The position numbers and the translations under genes are program-made. A stretch of DNA of 64,000 nucleotides from Polaribacter glomeratus (GTDB lineage: Bacteria; Bacteroidota; Bacteroidia; Flavobacteriales; Flavobacteriaceae), in contig NZ_MSCM01000001.1 in NCBI RefSeq assembly GCF_002954665.1, positions 1,670,480 to 1,734,479 of the forward strand, given 5' to 3'. Numbering within the stretch: position 1 is the stretch's first letter; each line of letters starts with the position of its first letter. Shown here piece after piece: positions 16,900 through 24,666 of this stretch. Below the pieces are notes generated by a model, which saw only the letters and a program-made list of their open reading frames with translations, was not told the origin of the DNA and searched no databases.

Positions 16900-18531
16900 T
16901 TAGGCTACTTTTCCTATTTTATTTCTAACTTTTTTAGACTCTTCAGCAACTTCAAACTGATTTGAAGTATTATTTTCACCACTAGCTTTTAACGCTTTAT
17001 CACCTGCAAAAAAAGTTTTATGATCATCACCTAAATCAGAACCTGCCATTCTTTGGTGCTTTACACAAGCAACTCCTTTTCTAATTTCTTGTCTTTGAAC
17101 ACCTTTTACATACGCTAACATTCCTTCTTCACCAAAATAACCTTCAGTCAAATCATTCATATGTAAAGCTGTTGTATGATAGGTCGGCAATGTAATTAAG
17201 TGATGAAAAATACCAGCTTCTTTTGCGCCATCAATTTGAAAAGTTTTAATTTTTCGATCTGCACGATACCCTAATTCTGAAGCATCATATTGTTCTGCCA
17301 TTAAATTATTTTGATCGTAACCCGTCATATTTTCTCCTTCACTAAGCATTTCTTCATAAACTTGTTGTCTAAAGTTTAACGTCCAATTAAATGAAGGCGA
17401 ATTATTGTAAACCAACTTCGCATTTGGCACAACTTCTTTTACTCGGTTTACCATATGTGCTATTTGTTTTACGTTTGGAGTTGGCGTTTCTATCCATAAT
17501 AAATCGGCTCCATTTTGTAAACTTGTAATACAATCTAACACAACTCTATCAATATTAGAACCGTCTTTAAATTTATACAAACCGTTTGCCAATCTTACCG
17601 GACGAACTAATTTACCATCTCTTTTTAACAAAACATCGTCTTCTTTTGCTTCGTTTATTCCGATTTCTTCTGCTTCAACAAAAGCTAAATATTGCGAAGC
17701 TAAATCGCCAGGTTCTTGACTTACCGGTAATTTTTGAGTAAGACTTGCTCCTTCTGAATCTGTTCTTGCAACAATAATTCCTTCGTCAACGCCTAATTCT
17801 AAAAACGCATATCTAATTGCATTTAATTTAGAAATAAAATCTTCGTGAGGCACCGTTACTTTTCCGTCTTGATGACCACATTGTTTTGCATCAGAAACCT
17901 GATTTTCTATCTGAATAGCACAAGCGCCTGCCTGAATCATTTTTTTAGCCAATAAATAAGTAGCTTCTTCATTCCCAAAACCGGCATCAATATCCGCAAT
18001 TATGGGTACAATATGTGAATCAAAATTATCTATTTTACTTTGTACATCTTCGCCTTTTTCAAGTCTTCTAAATAAATCATTCAACTCAATTGCATCTGCC
18101 TGACGTAAAAAATCATAAATTTCTTCGATCAAAGAGGAAACTGCTGTTTTTTCATGCATCGATTGATCTGGTAACGGACCAAATTCCGATCGCAAAGCAG
18201 CAACCATCCATCCAGAAAGGTATAAATATCTTTTGCTTGTTGTTTTGTGGTGTTTTTTAACTGCAATCATTTTTTGTTGCGCCACAAAACCGTGCCAACA
18301 ACCTAAAGATTGTGTATAATTTGATGAATCTACATCATATTCTGCCATGTCTTTTCGCATAATTGCAGCAGTATATTTTGCAATCTCTAAACCCGTTTTA
18401 AATCGGTTTTGAGAAACCATTCTTGCTGCACTTTCAGAATTTATAGCATCCCAAGAAGTACCATATTTTTGTTTTAAATTTCTTACGGCGTCTAAAGCTG
18501 AACTATAACTGTTTTGTGATAAATTTTTCAT
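16900..18531 (-). CDS. aceA: isocitrate lyase
   Basis: A 543-residue glyoxylate-cycle enzyme that splits isocitrate to glyoxylate and succinate. The catalytic signature reads KQCGH (Cys at residue 218; the usual form is KKCGH). IVPIIADIDAGFGNEEATY and RTDSEGA supply the metal and substrate sites. The length fits the longer isocitrate lyase class. It follows malate synthase aceB by 82 bp on the same strand and ends at a bidirectional terminator. Regulation is likely through the divergent regulator at 20338 and the palindrome between the two. With aceB it lets acetate and fatty acids serve as sole carbon sources. Confidence 0.97.
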   Translation of the reverse strand: MKNLSQNSYSSALDAVRNLKQKYGTSWDAINSESAARMVSQNRFKTGLEIAKYTAAIMRKDMAEYDVDSSNYTQSLGCWHGFVAQQKMIAVKKHHKTTSKRYLYLSGWMVAALRSEFGPLPDQSMHEKTAVSSLIEEIYDFLRQADAIELNDLFRRLEKGEDVQSKIDNFDSHIVPIIADIDAGFGNEEATYLLAKKMIQAGACAIQIENQVSDAKQCGHQDGKVTVPHEDFISKLNAIRYAFLELGVDEGIIVARTDSEGASLTQKLPVSQEPGDLASQYLAFVEAEEIGINEAKEDDVLLKRDGKLVRPVRLANGLYKFKDGSNIDRVVLDCITSLQNGADLLWIETPTPNVKQIAHMVNRVKEVVPNAKLVYNNSPSFNWTLNFRQQVYEEMLSEGENMTGYDQNNLMAEQYDASELGYRADRKIKTFQIDGAKEAGIFHHLITLPTYHTTALHMNDLTEGYFGEEGMLAYVKGVQRQEIRKGVACVKHQRMAGSDLGDDHKTFFAGDKALKASGENNTSNQFEVAEESKKVRNKIGKVA

Positions 18532-18576
18532 AATTTTGTATTTAATTATTAAGGTTTTCTAGATTTTGATAATTCC

Positions 18577-18607
18577 GTCTCGTAAACTATTTCAGTAGTT
18601 GCGAGAC
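18577..18607. promoter_or_regulatory. intercistronic hairpin between aceB and aceA
   Basis: GTCTCG (18577-18582) pairs with CGAGAC (18602-18607), and the stem extends inward (TAAACTA against TAGTTG) with one bulge and one G-T pair. In the aceB-to-aceA direction no U-run follows, so it is not a terminator there. It may stabilise mRNA or set the ratio of the two enzymes. Confidence 0.5.
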
Positions 18608-18613
18608 ATTTTT

Positions 18614-20209
18614 TTATATATGATCGTACGCTTTTAAGGTTAAGAATTCTTGAAAATTTTCTGTTAAAACAAGTTCGTCAAATAACTGTATTGCTTCCTT
18701 GAATTTGCCAGTATCAAATCCACTTTGTCCAACATACTCTTTAATTTTTTCAATCTCCTGATGTTTGAATTTTTCATAAACTTTTGTATTAAATGTTTCT
18801 CCGTTTTCTATTGTTACTTCCTTTTGAAGCCATAACCACACCTGTGTTCTAGAAATTTCTGCAGTTGCCGCATCTTCCATTAAATTATAGATTGCTGCTG
18901 CTCCGTTTCCACGCAACCAACTTTCTATATACAAAATTCCGACGTTGATGTTTTTACGAATTCCTTCTTCAGTAATGGTTCCTTTTGGCATTTCAACCAA
19001 ATCATTTACACCAACGTTTACATCACTTCTTTTTACATGAATTTGATTTTTCGTCAGCATATTTTCGTTAAAAACATTCATAGCTACAGAAACCAATCCT
19101 GGGTGCGCAACCCACGTTCCGTCATGCCCATTTTTTACTTCTTGCTCTTTATCTGCATATACTTTTGCAAACGCATTGTTATTTGCTATTTCGTCATTTT
19201 TAATCGGAATTTGAGCTGCCATTCCGCCCATTGCATGTACATTTCTTTTATGACATCTTTGAATAACCAACAAGGAATAAGCCCGCATAAAAGGCGTTTT
19301 TATAGTTACTTGATCCCTATTAGGAACCATGAAATTTGCATGATTTCTAAATTTTTTGATATATGAAAAAATATAATCCCATCTACCGCAATTCAATCCA
19401 GCCATGTGATTTCTTAACTCATAAATAATTTCATCTAACTGAAAACTTGCCGTAATTGTTTCTACTAAAACTGTTGCTTTGATCGTGTTTTGAGGAATAT
19501 GTAAATAATCTTGCGCAAAAACAAAAATATCATTCCATAAACGAGCCTCTAAATAATGCTCTAATTTTGGCAAATAAAAATAGGTTGCAGAATTTTGTGC
19601 TTGTAATGTTTTAATGTTGTGGAAAAAATACAATCCAAAATCTACTAAAGAACCAGACATTTCTTCGCCAGCAATCGCAAAATGCTTCTCGTTTAAATGC
19701 AAACCTCTTGGTCTTACAATTAAAGTTGCCGTATTATTATTTAATTGATACGTTTTATTCTTTTTGTCATCCTGATAGGTAATTGTCTTATTAATGGCAT
19801 CTCTTAAATTAATTTGACCTTGTAAATTATTATGAATATTTGGAGAATTACTGTCTTCAAAATCTGCCATAAAAGTTTTAGCTCCGGAGTTTAACGCATT
19901 GATAACCATTTTACGATCTACAGGACCCGTAATTTCTACTCTTCTATCCAACAAATCTGCTGGTAAAGGAGCACAAACCCAATCGGATTCTCTAATTTTT
20001 TTGGTCTCTTTTGGAAAAGATGGATAATTGCCAGCGTCAAAATAAGCTTGTTCAACCTCTCTTTCCTCCAATAACTTTAATCTTCTTTGATTGAATTTTT
20101 CATGTAATTCTAACAAAAATAATTGTGCTTCATTTGTTAAAACATCCTGATAATCAGAAACCTTAAAGCCATTAAAACTGATTTCTTTTGTAATTGTATT
20201 TTCTTCCAT
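18614..20209 (-). CDS. aceB: malate synthase A
   Basis: A 531-residue enzyme that condenses glyoxylate and acetyl-CoA to malate. Family marks are TFMADFEDSNSPNIHN (the catalytic and metal-binding acidic loop), IVRPRGLHLNEKH, the ATVLVETITASFQLDEI strand carrying a metal ligand, and the GLNCGRWDYIFS block typical of malate synthase A. The length is normal. It is the first gene of the aceB-aceA pair. A promoter with TTG-N20-TATCATTG lies just upstream, beside a perfect palindrome, facing the divergent regulator gene. Confidence 0.97.
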   Translation of the reverse strand: MEENTITKEISFNGFKVSDYQDVLTNEAQLFLLELHEKFNQRRLKLLEEREVEQAYFDAGNYPSFPKETKKIRESDWVCAPLPADLLDRRVEITGPVDRKMVINALNSGAKTFMADFEDSNSPNIHNNLQGQINLRDAINKTITYQDDKKNKTYQLNNNTATLIVRPRGLHLNEKHFAIAGEEMSGSLVDFGLYFFHNIKTLQAQNSATYFYLPKLEHYLEARLWNDIFVFAQDYLHIPQNTIKATVLVETITASFQLDEIIYELRNHMAGLNCGRWDYIFSYIKKFRNHANFMVPNRDQVTIKTPFMRAYSLLVIQRCHKRNVHAMGGMAAQIPIKNDEIANNNAFAKVYADKEQEVKNGHDGTWVAHPGLVSVAMNVFNENMLTKNQIHVKRSDVNVGVNDLVEMPKGTITEEGIRKNINVGILYIESWLRGNGAAAIYNLMEDAATAEISRTQVWLWLQKEVTIENGETFNTKVYEKFKHQEIEKIKEYVGQSGFDTGKFKEAIQLFDELVLTENFQEFLTLKAYDHI

Positions 20210-20236
20210 AATTAGACTAATTTAATTTCTACACTG

Positions 20237-20267
20237 CAATGATATAATTAATTTTTGAACTCCACAA
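20237..20267 (-). promoter_or_regulatory. predicted aceB promoter
   Basis: On the minus strand, TTG (20267-20265) is followed after 20 bp by TATCATTG (20244-20237), one mismatch from TAnnTTTG. The -33 end touches the 14-bp palindrome at 20267-20280, so a protein bound there would cover the promoter. Confidence 0.5.
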
Positions 20268-20280
20268 GCGAACGTTCGCT
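20267..20280. promoter_or_regulatory. perfect 14-bp palindrome, candidate operator
   Basis: AGCGAACGTTCGCT is its own reverse complement. It is strikingly G+C-rich for this A+T-rich gap. It lies between divergent aceB and the RamB/ScfR-like regulator and overlaps the predicted aceB -33 edge. A lone half-site TTCGCT occurs at 20310-20315, inside the regulator's promoter region. Confidence 0.6.
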
Positions 20281-20324
20281 AAATTACTAAAAAACTTTTT
20301 TTTAATTCATTCGCTATTTATTCT

Positions 20325-20332
20325 TATCTTTG
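20325..20332 (+). promoter_or_regulatory. -7 box of the regulator gene, leaderless layout
   Basis: TATCTTTG, an exact TAnnTTTG, ends 5 bp before the first ATG at 20338. A start of transcription 4-7 bp downstream would fall on or next to the start codon, giving a leaderless mRNA. No TTG is found at the -33 position. Confidence 0.45.
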
Positions 20333-20337
20333 ACTAT

Positions 20338-21822
20338 ATGATGGTAGAAGACGAATACATCCGATTAATTTTCGGCTTAAAACTCAAGCAAATACGCACA
20401 GACAAGAACCTTTCGCTATTTGGTTTGTCAAAATTATCCGGACTCTCAAAATCCTATTTAAATGAAATTGAGAAAGGAAAAAAATATCCGAAGACAGATA
20501 AAATTTTATTACTTTCAGAGAGTTTAGAAGTTCCTTATGACCATTTTGTATCCTTAAAACTAGACAAGAACCTTGCGCCAATTGGCGATATTTTACAATC
20601 TAAAATCTTAAAAGAAATACCTTTAGAGTTGTTTGGTATTAAAGAAAATAATTTAATCGACATTATTGCCAATGCGCCCGCAAAAGTAAATGCCTTTATT
20701 AGCACTATTATAAAGATTGCACAGAACTATAACCTAACAAGAGAAAGTTTCTTTTTAGCCTCTTTGCGTTCTTACCAAGAAGCGCATAATAATTATTTTG
20801 AAGACATAGAAATTGATGTAGAAAAATTTGCTAAATCCTATCATTTAGATTTATCAAAAAGAATTTCATCCGCACATTTAGAAGAAATATTAATTGAAGA
20901 ATTTGGCTACAAAATTGATGATCAAGAACTTTCTAAATATGATAATTTAAGTGTTTTAAGAAATATTTACATCCCAAAAAACAAAACCTTATTAATTGAT
21001 AAAAATATTTCTGAAGCTCAAAAAACATTTATTTACGCAAAAGAATTGGCGTATAATTATTTAGAAATTAAAGATAGACTTTATACGTTTCCGTGGGTTA
21101 AATTTGAAAGTTTTGACCAAGTTTTAAATAATTTTATTGCGTCTTATTTTGCTGGTGCTTTAATTATTTCTAGAAATTCTCTTACAGAAAAACTAACAAA
21201 TTTCTTTGAATTAGAAGAGTGGAAACCTTTAAAATTACATCAAATAATTAAACATTACAATTGCTCTCAAGAAACCTTTTATCAACGTTTAACAACTATT
21301 TTACCTAAATATTTTAATATAAAGAATTTGTTTTTCTTACGATTTACACACAAAGAAGATTCGTTAGAATATAAATTAAGCAAAGAATTGCATATTACAC
21401 AGCAACAAGCACCGCATGCAAACAGGAATCATGAGCATTATTGCAGACGTTGGATATCTATTAAAACCATTCAGGATTTAGAAAAATCGTCAAAAGAAAG
21501 AGCCACTTTTGGCATTCAAATTTCTTCTTATGAAAATCAAAAAAACGAATACTTAGTACTTTCATCAGCTACTCCAGATCCTTTTAGAGAAGATATTAAC
21601 AGAAGCGTGAGCTTAGGAATGTTACTTTCCCCACATTTAAAAAAGAAACTTACATTCTTAAAAGAAAATACTTTTGAGAAAAACATAGTTGGCGTAACTT
21701 GCGAAACTTGCTCTGTAAAAAATTGCGCAGAAAGAATTGCAGCTCCAGCCCGATTAGAAAAGCGAAATCAACATAGAGAAATTGCAAAAACAGTAGACAC
21801 TATTATTAATTCTTACAGTTAA
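20338..21822 (+). CDS. RamB/ScfR-like HTH regulator of short-chain acyl metabolism
   Basis: A 494-residue regulator. Residues 7-68 form an XRE-type helix-turn-helix (GLKLKQIRTDKNLSLFGLSK, then SYLNEIEKGKKYP). A middle region of the ImmA/IrrE-like type follows, without an HExxH protease motif (AKELAYNYLEIKD near 237-249 stands in its place). The C-terminus carries the cysteine cluster CETCSVKNC and AERIAAP typical of RamB, ShrA and ScfR. Known members sense short-chain acyl-CoA and control glyoxylate-cycle or methylcitrate genes. It is divergent from aceB-aceA and 37 bp upstream of an acyl-CoA carboxylase gene, which supports the same role here. Two adjacent ATG codons are possible starts. Confidence 0.9.
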   Translation: MMVEDEYIRLIFGLKLKQIRTDKNLSLFGLSKLSGLSKSYLNEIEKGKKYPKTDKILLLSESLEVPYDHFVSLKLDKNLAPIGDILQSKILKEIPLELFGIKENNLIDIIANAPAKVNAFISTIIKIAQNYNLTRESFFLASLRSYQEAHNNYFEDIEIDVEKFAKSYHLDLSKRISSAHLEEILIEEFGYKIDDQELSKYDNLSVLRNIYIPKNKTLLIDKNISEAQKTFIYAKELAYNYLEIKDRLYTFPWVKFESFDQVLNNFIASYFAGALIISRNSLTEKLTNFFELEEWKPLKLHQIIKHYNCSQETFYQRLTTILPKYFNIKNLFFLRFTHKEDSLEYKLSKELHITQQQAPHANRNHEHYCRRWISIKTIQDLEKSSKERATFGIQISSYENQKNEYLVLSSATPDPFREDINRSVSLGMLLSPHLKKKLTFLKENTFEKNIVGVTCETCSVKNCAERIAAPARLEKRNQHREIAKTVDTIINSYS

Positions 21823-21859
21823 AATTTTATTATTTTAGCAGATAAATACAAACATTTTC

Positions 21860-23488
21860 ATGGATATCAACTTCAATAAAAACGAAGATTACAATAAGTT
21901 ATTAGTTTCAGATTTGCGCAGACGTTTTGCAAAAGTAAAATTAGGCGGTGGTCAAAAAAGAATTGATAAACACCATTTAAACGGCAAAATGACGGCAAGA
22001 GAACGCATTGATTATTTGTTAGATAGCAATTCTAAATCAATAGAAATTGGCGCTTTTGCAGGTGAAGAAATGTATGCAGAACATGGTGGCTGCCCATCAG
22101 GAGGCGTTGTTGTAAAAATTGGATATATCAAAAATAAACAATGTATTGTTGTTGCAAATGACGCTACTGTAAAAGCGGGTGCTTGGTTTCCTATCACAGG
22201 AAAAAAGAATTTACGTGCGCAAGAAATATCCATAGAAAACAAATTACCTATTATTTATTTAGTAGATTCTGCTGGTGTTTACTTGCCTTTGCAGGATGAA
22301 ATATTCCCTGATAAAGAACATTTTGGACGTATTTTTAGAAACAATGCAATCATGAGTAGTATGGGCATTACGCAAATTTCTGCGGTGATGGGAAGTTGTG
22401 TTGCTGGTGGTGCTTATTTACCAATTATGAGCGATGAAGCTTTAATTGTTGACAAAACTGCAAGTATATTTTTAGCCGGAAGTTACTTGGTAAAAGCTGC
22501 CATTGGCGAAAGTATTGACAACGAAACTTTAGGTGGAGCAACTACACATTGTGAAATATCTGGAGTTACAGATTACAAGGCAAAAGATGACAAAGACGCA
22601 CTTGATAAAATAAAATTTATTATTGATAAAATTGGCGATTACGACAAAGCTGGTTTTAGCAAAACTGAATCTTTTCCGCCAAAAGAAAAAGAAGATGATA
22701 TTTTCGGAATTCTGCCAAAAGAAAGAAATGCGCAATATGATATGGTAGAAATCATTAAACGTTTAGTTGATAATTCTGAGTTTGAACAATACAAAGAAGG
22801 TTACGGAAAAACCATTTTAACTGGTTATGCCAGAATTGACGGTTGGGCAGTTGGTATTGTTGCAAATCAACGAAAATTAGTAAAAACACAAAAAGGAGAA
22901 ATGCAATTTGGCGGTGTAATTTATAATGATTCTGCAGATAAAGCAACTCGTTTTATTGCAAATTGTAATCAGAAAAAAATACCATTAGTATTCTTACAAG
23001 ATGTTACCGGCTTTATGGTTGGTAGTAAATCTGAACATGGTGGTATTATAAAAGACGGCGCAAAAATGGTTAATGCAGTTAGCAATTCTGTAGTTCCAAA
23101 ATTCACGATTGTGATAGGGAATTCTTATGGAGCGGGTAATTATGCAATGTGCGGTAAAGCGTACGACCCAAGATTAATCGTTGCTTGGCCAAGTGCTGAA
23201 TTGGCAGTTATGAGCGGAAATTCTGCTGCAAAAGTGTTACTACAAATAGAAACAGCGTCGCTAAAAAAACGTGGAGAAGAAATTACTCCGGAAAAAGAAG
23301 CTGAATTATTTGACAAAATAAAATCGCGTTACGACAAACAAATTTCTCCGTATTATGCAGCTGCACGAATTTGGACTGATGCAATTATAAATCCGTTAGA
23401 TACCAGAACTTGGATTTCTATGGGAATCGAAGCTGCAAACCATGCACCCATTGAAAAGAAATTTAATATGGGAATTTTGCAGGTTTAA
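21860..23488 (+). CDS. acyl-CoA carboxylase beta (carboxyltransferase) subunit, MCC-like
   Basis: A 542-residue crotonase-fold carboxyltransferase. N- and C-terminal halves are both present: GGGQKRIDKHHLNGKMTARE at the start, the oxyanion-hole segments GSCVAGGAYLPIMSDE and GNSYGAGNYAMCGKAYDP, and GGATTHCEISGVTDY. These marks match methylcrotonyl-CoA carboxylase beta more than propionyl-CoA carboxylase. It transfers carboxyl from biotin to an acyl-CoA. No biotin-carrying alpha subunit is near, so it must pair with one elsewhere. It is co-directional with the RamB/ScfR-like gene, suggesting shared control. Confidence 0.93.
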   Translation: MDINFNKNEDYNKLLVSDLRRRFAKVKLGGGQKRIDKHHLNGKMTARERIDYLLDSNSKSIEIGAFAGEEMYAEHGGCPSGGVVVKIGYIKNKQCIVVANDATVKAGAWFPITGKKNLRAQEISIENKLPIIYLVDSAGVYLPLQDEIFPDKEHFGRIFRNNAIMSSMGITQISAVMGSCVAGGAYLPIMSDEALIVDKTASIFLAGSYLVKAAIGESIDNETLGGATTHCEISGVTDYKAKDDKDALDKIKFIIDKIGDYDKAGFSKTESFPPKEKEDDIFGILPKERNAQYDMVEIIKRLVDNSEFEQYKEGYGKTILTGYARIDGWAVGIVANQRKLVKTQKGEMQFGGVIYNDSADKATRFIANCNQKKIPLVFLQDVTGFMVGSKSEHGGIIKDGAKMVNAVSNSVVPKFTIVIGNSYGAGNYAMCGKAYDPRLIVAWPSAELAVMSGNSAAKVLLQIETASLKKRGEEITPEKEAELFDKIKSRYDKQISPYYAAARIWTDAIINPLDTRTWISMGIEAANHAPIEKKFNMGILQV

Positions 23489-23504
23489 AAAGAAAAAAAA
23501 TGCT

Positions 23505-24584
23505 ATGAAAAACATAATTTTTATCACTTTAATAACTCTTTATTCCTTCGCTATTTTTGGTCAGAAAAAAGAAATACATAAAGACTCTACATATATAAAG
23601 TTAAAACTTTATCAGAAAGTTTTTAAAAACGAAAAGTTAACAAATATAGCTTCAGAAAGAATTAAAATTACAGGTGGGGACACCTTAGTACTCGTTACGA
23701 ATTTTAAAAAATTTAGAAGAAAAGCTTCAAAAGTAAAAGAAATTTCTTTTAAAAATCATTCGAGAGCTTATATGCCACTTTGGCAATATAAAAAAACACA
23801 TAAAGAAGCAATCACTAAAAAAGATTCAATCAATTTTCTTTTTAAAGAAAAAGATACCTTAATACTTATTAGTGATAAAGATTTTTATAAAAATCAAAAA
23901 CGAGTTTCTGTTCCGTATGAGCCAAAAAGTGATGCGTTTTTAAAGACCTACAAAGATGTAGTTTTCAAAAAACACAATTCTTATGGCAACATCCGTAAAG
24001 GAAAAAAAGAATATATGCGTTTATGGGAAGCGCCTATAAAAATTTATTTTGCGCCAAAATTAGACAAACACTATAAAAGAGCTATAAAAAAGGCCGTAAA
24101 AGAACTATCTTCTATAGATTCTTTACAAATTTCGTTTGTTAAAAATCTCAATAAATCTAACTATATTATATATCAAATTGATGATAAAAATAGCTATCAA
24201 TATTCTGATAATTTAAAAAAAAATAAATATGTAGATTATTATATCAATTGGAATAAAGGAAGAATTTATGATACAAAATTAGAAATCAACCTATTAGAAA
24301 ATAGTACAATTGATAAAAAAGAAAATGCGGCTATTTTACTTCAAAATTTTTATCAAACATTAGGTCGTTTTTTTACAACATCAAAACTACCTTGTAATAG
24401 TGTATTTTCTAATTGTAATTCTAGTAAAAAAGAATTGACAAAATTAGATTTTGAAATTATTAAATACCATTATTCTTATGGAATTTGCAAGTTTACTGAC
24501 TTAGAAACTTTTGAGGAAAATCACCAAAAAGCAAAAGAGATTATAAAAAAGGGAGGCATAATGGAGTTTACGCACCTTTACTAA
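23505..24584 (+). CDS. secreted protein of unknown function, DUF2927-like tail
   Basis: A 359-residue protein from the ATG at 23505, chosen because it opens a clean signal peptide (MKNIIFITLITLYSFAIFGQ); the frame runs 21 codons further up into the end of the carboxylase gene. A lysine-rich mature region follows. Residues about 180-330 (IKIYFAPKLDKHYKRAI and a following strand-helix pattern) recall DUF2927 metallopeptidase-like proteins, but the HExxH-type site is absent (ILLQNFYQTLGRF stands there). The match is weak. It starts 16 bp after the carboxylase gene and ends at a terminator. Confidence 0.75.
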   Translation: MKNIIFITLITLYSFAIFGQKKEIHKDSTYIKLKLYQKVFKNEKLTNIASERIKITGGDTLVLVTNFKKFRRKASKVKEISFKNHSRAYMPLWQYKKTHKEAITKKDSINFLFKEKDTLILISDKDFYKNQKRVSVPYEPKSDAFLKTYKDVVFKKHNSYGNIRKGKKEYMRLWEAPIKIYFAPKLDKHYKRAIKKAVKELSSIDSLQISFVKNLNKSNYIIYQIDDKNSYQYSDNLKKNKYVDYYINWNKGRIYDTKLEINLLENSTIDKKENAAILLQNFYQTLGRFFTTSKLPCNSVFSNCNSSKKELTKLDFEIIKYHYSYGICKFTDLETFEENHQKAKEIIKKGGIMEFTHLY

Positions 24585-24603
24585 ACAATATGGATCCTAA
24601 TTT

Positions 24604-24636
24604 AATGACTAATATCACAATTAGTCATTTTTTTAT
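24604..24636 (+). terminator. intrinsic terminator
   Basis: A perfect 10-bp stem, AATGACTAAT (24604-24613) with ATTAGTCATT (24620-24629), with a 6-nt loop and then a T run. It ends the unit of the carboxylase and secreted protein genes, 20 bp after the stop. Confidence 0.88.
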
Positions 24637-24640
24637 GGCT

Positions 24641-24648
24641 TATTTTTG
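24641..24648 (+). promoter_or_regulatory. -7 box of pta-ackA
   Basis: TATTTTTG, an exact TAnnTTTG, directly after the upstream terminator and 18 bp before the pta ATG. No -33 TTG is visible. It implies a very short leader of about 10-15 nt. Confidence 0.45.
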
Positions 24649-24666
24649 TATAATAATTTCTAGAAA

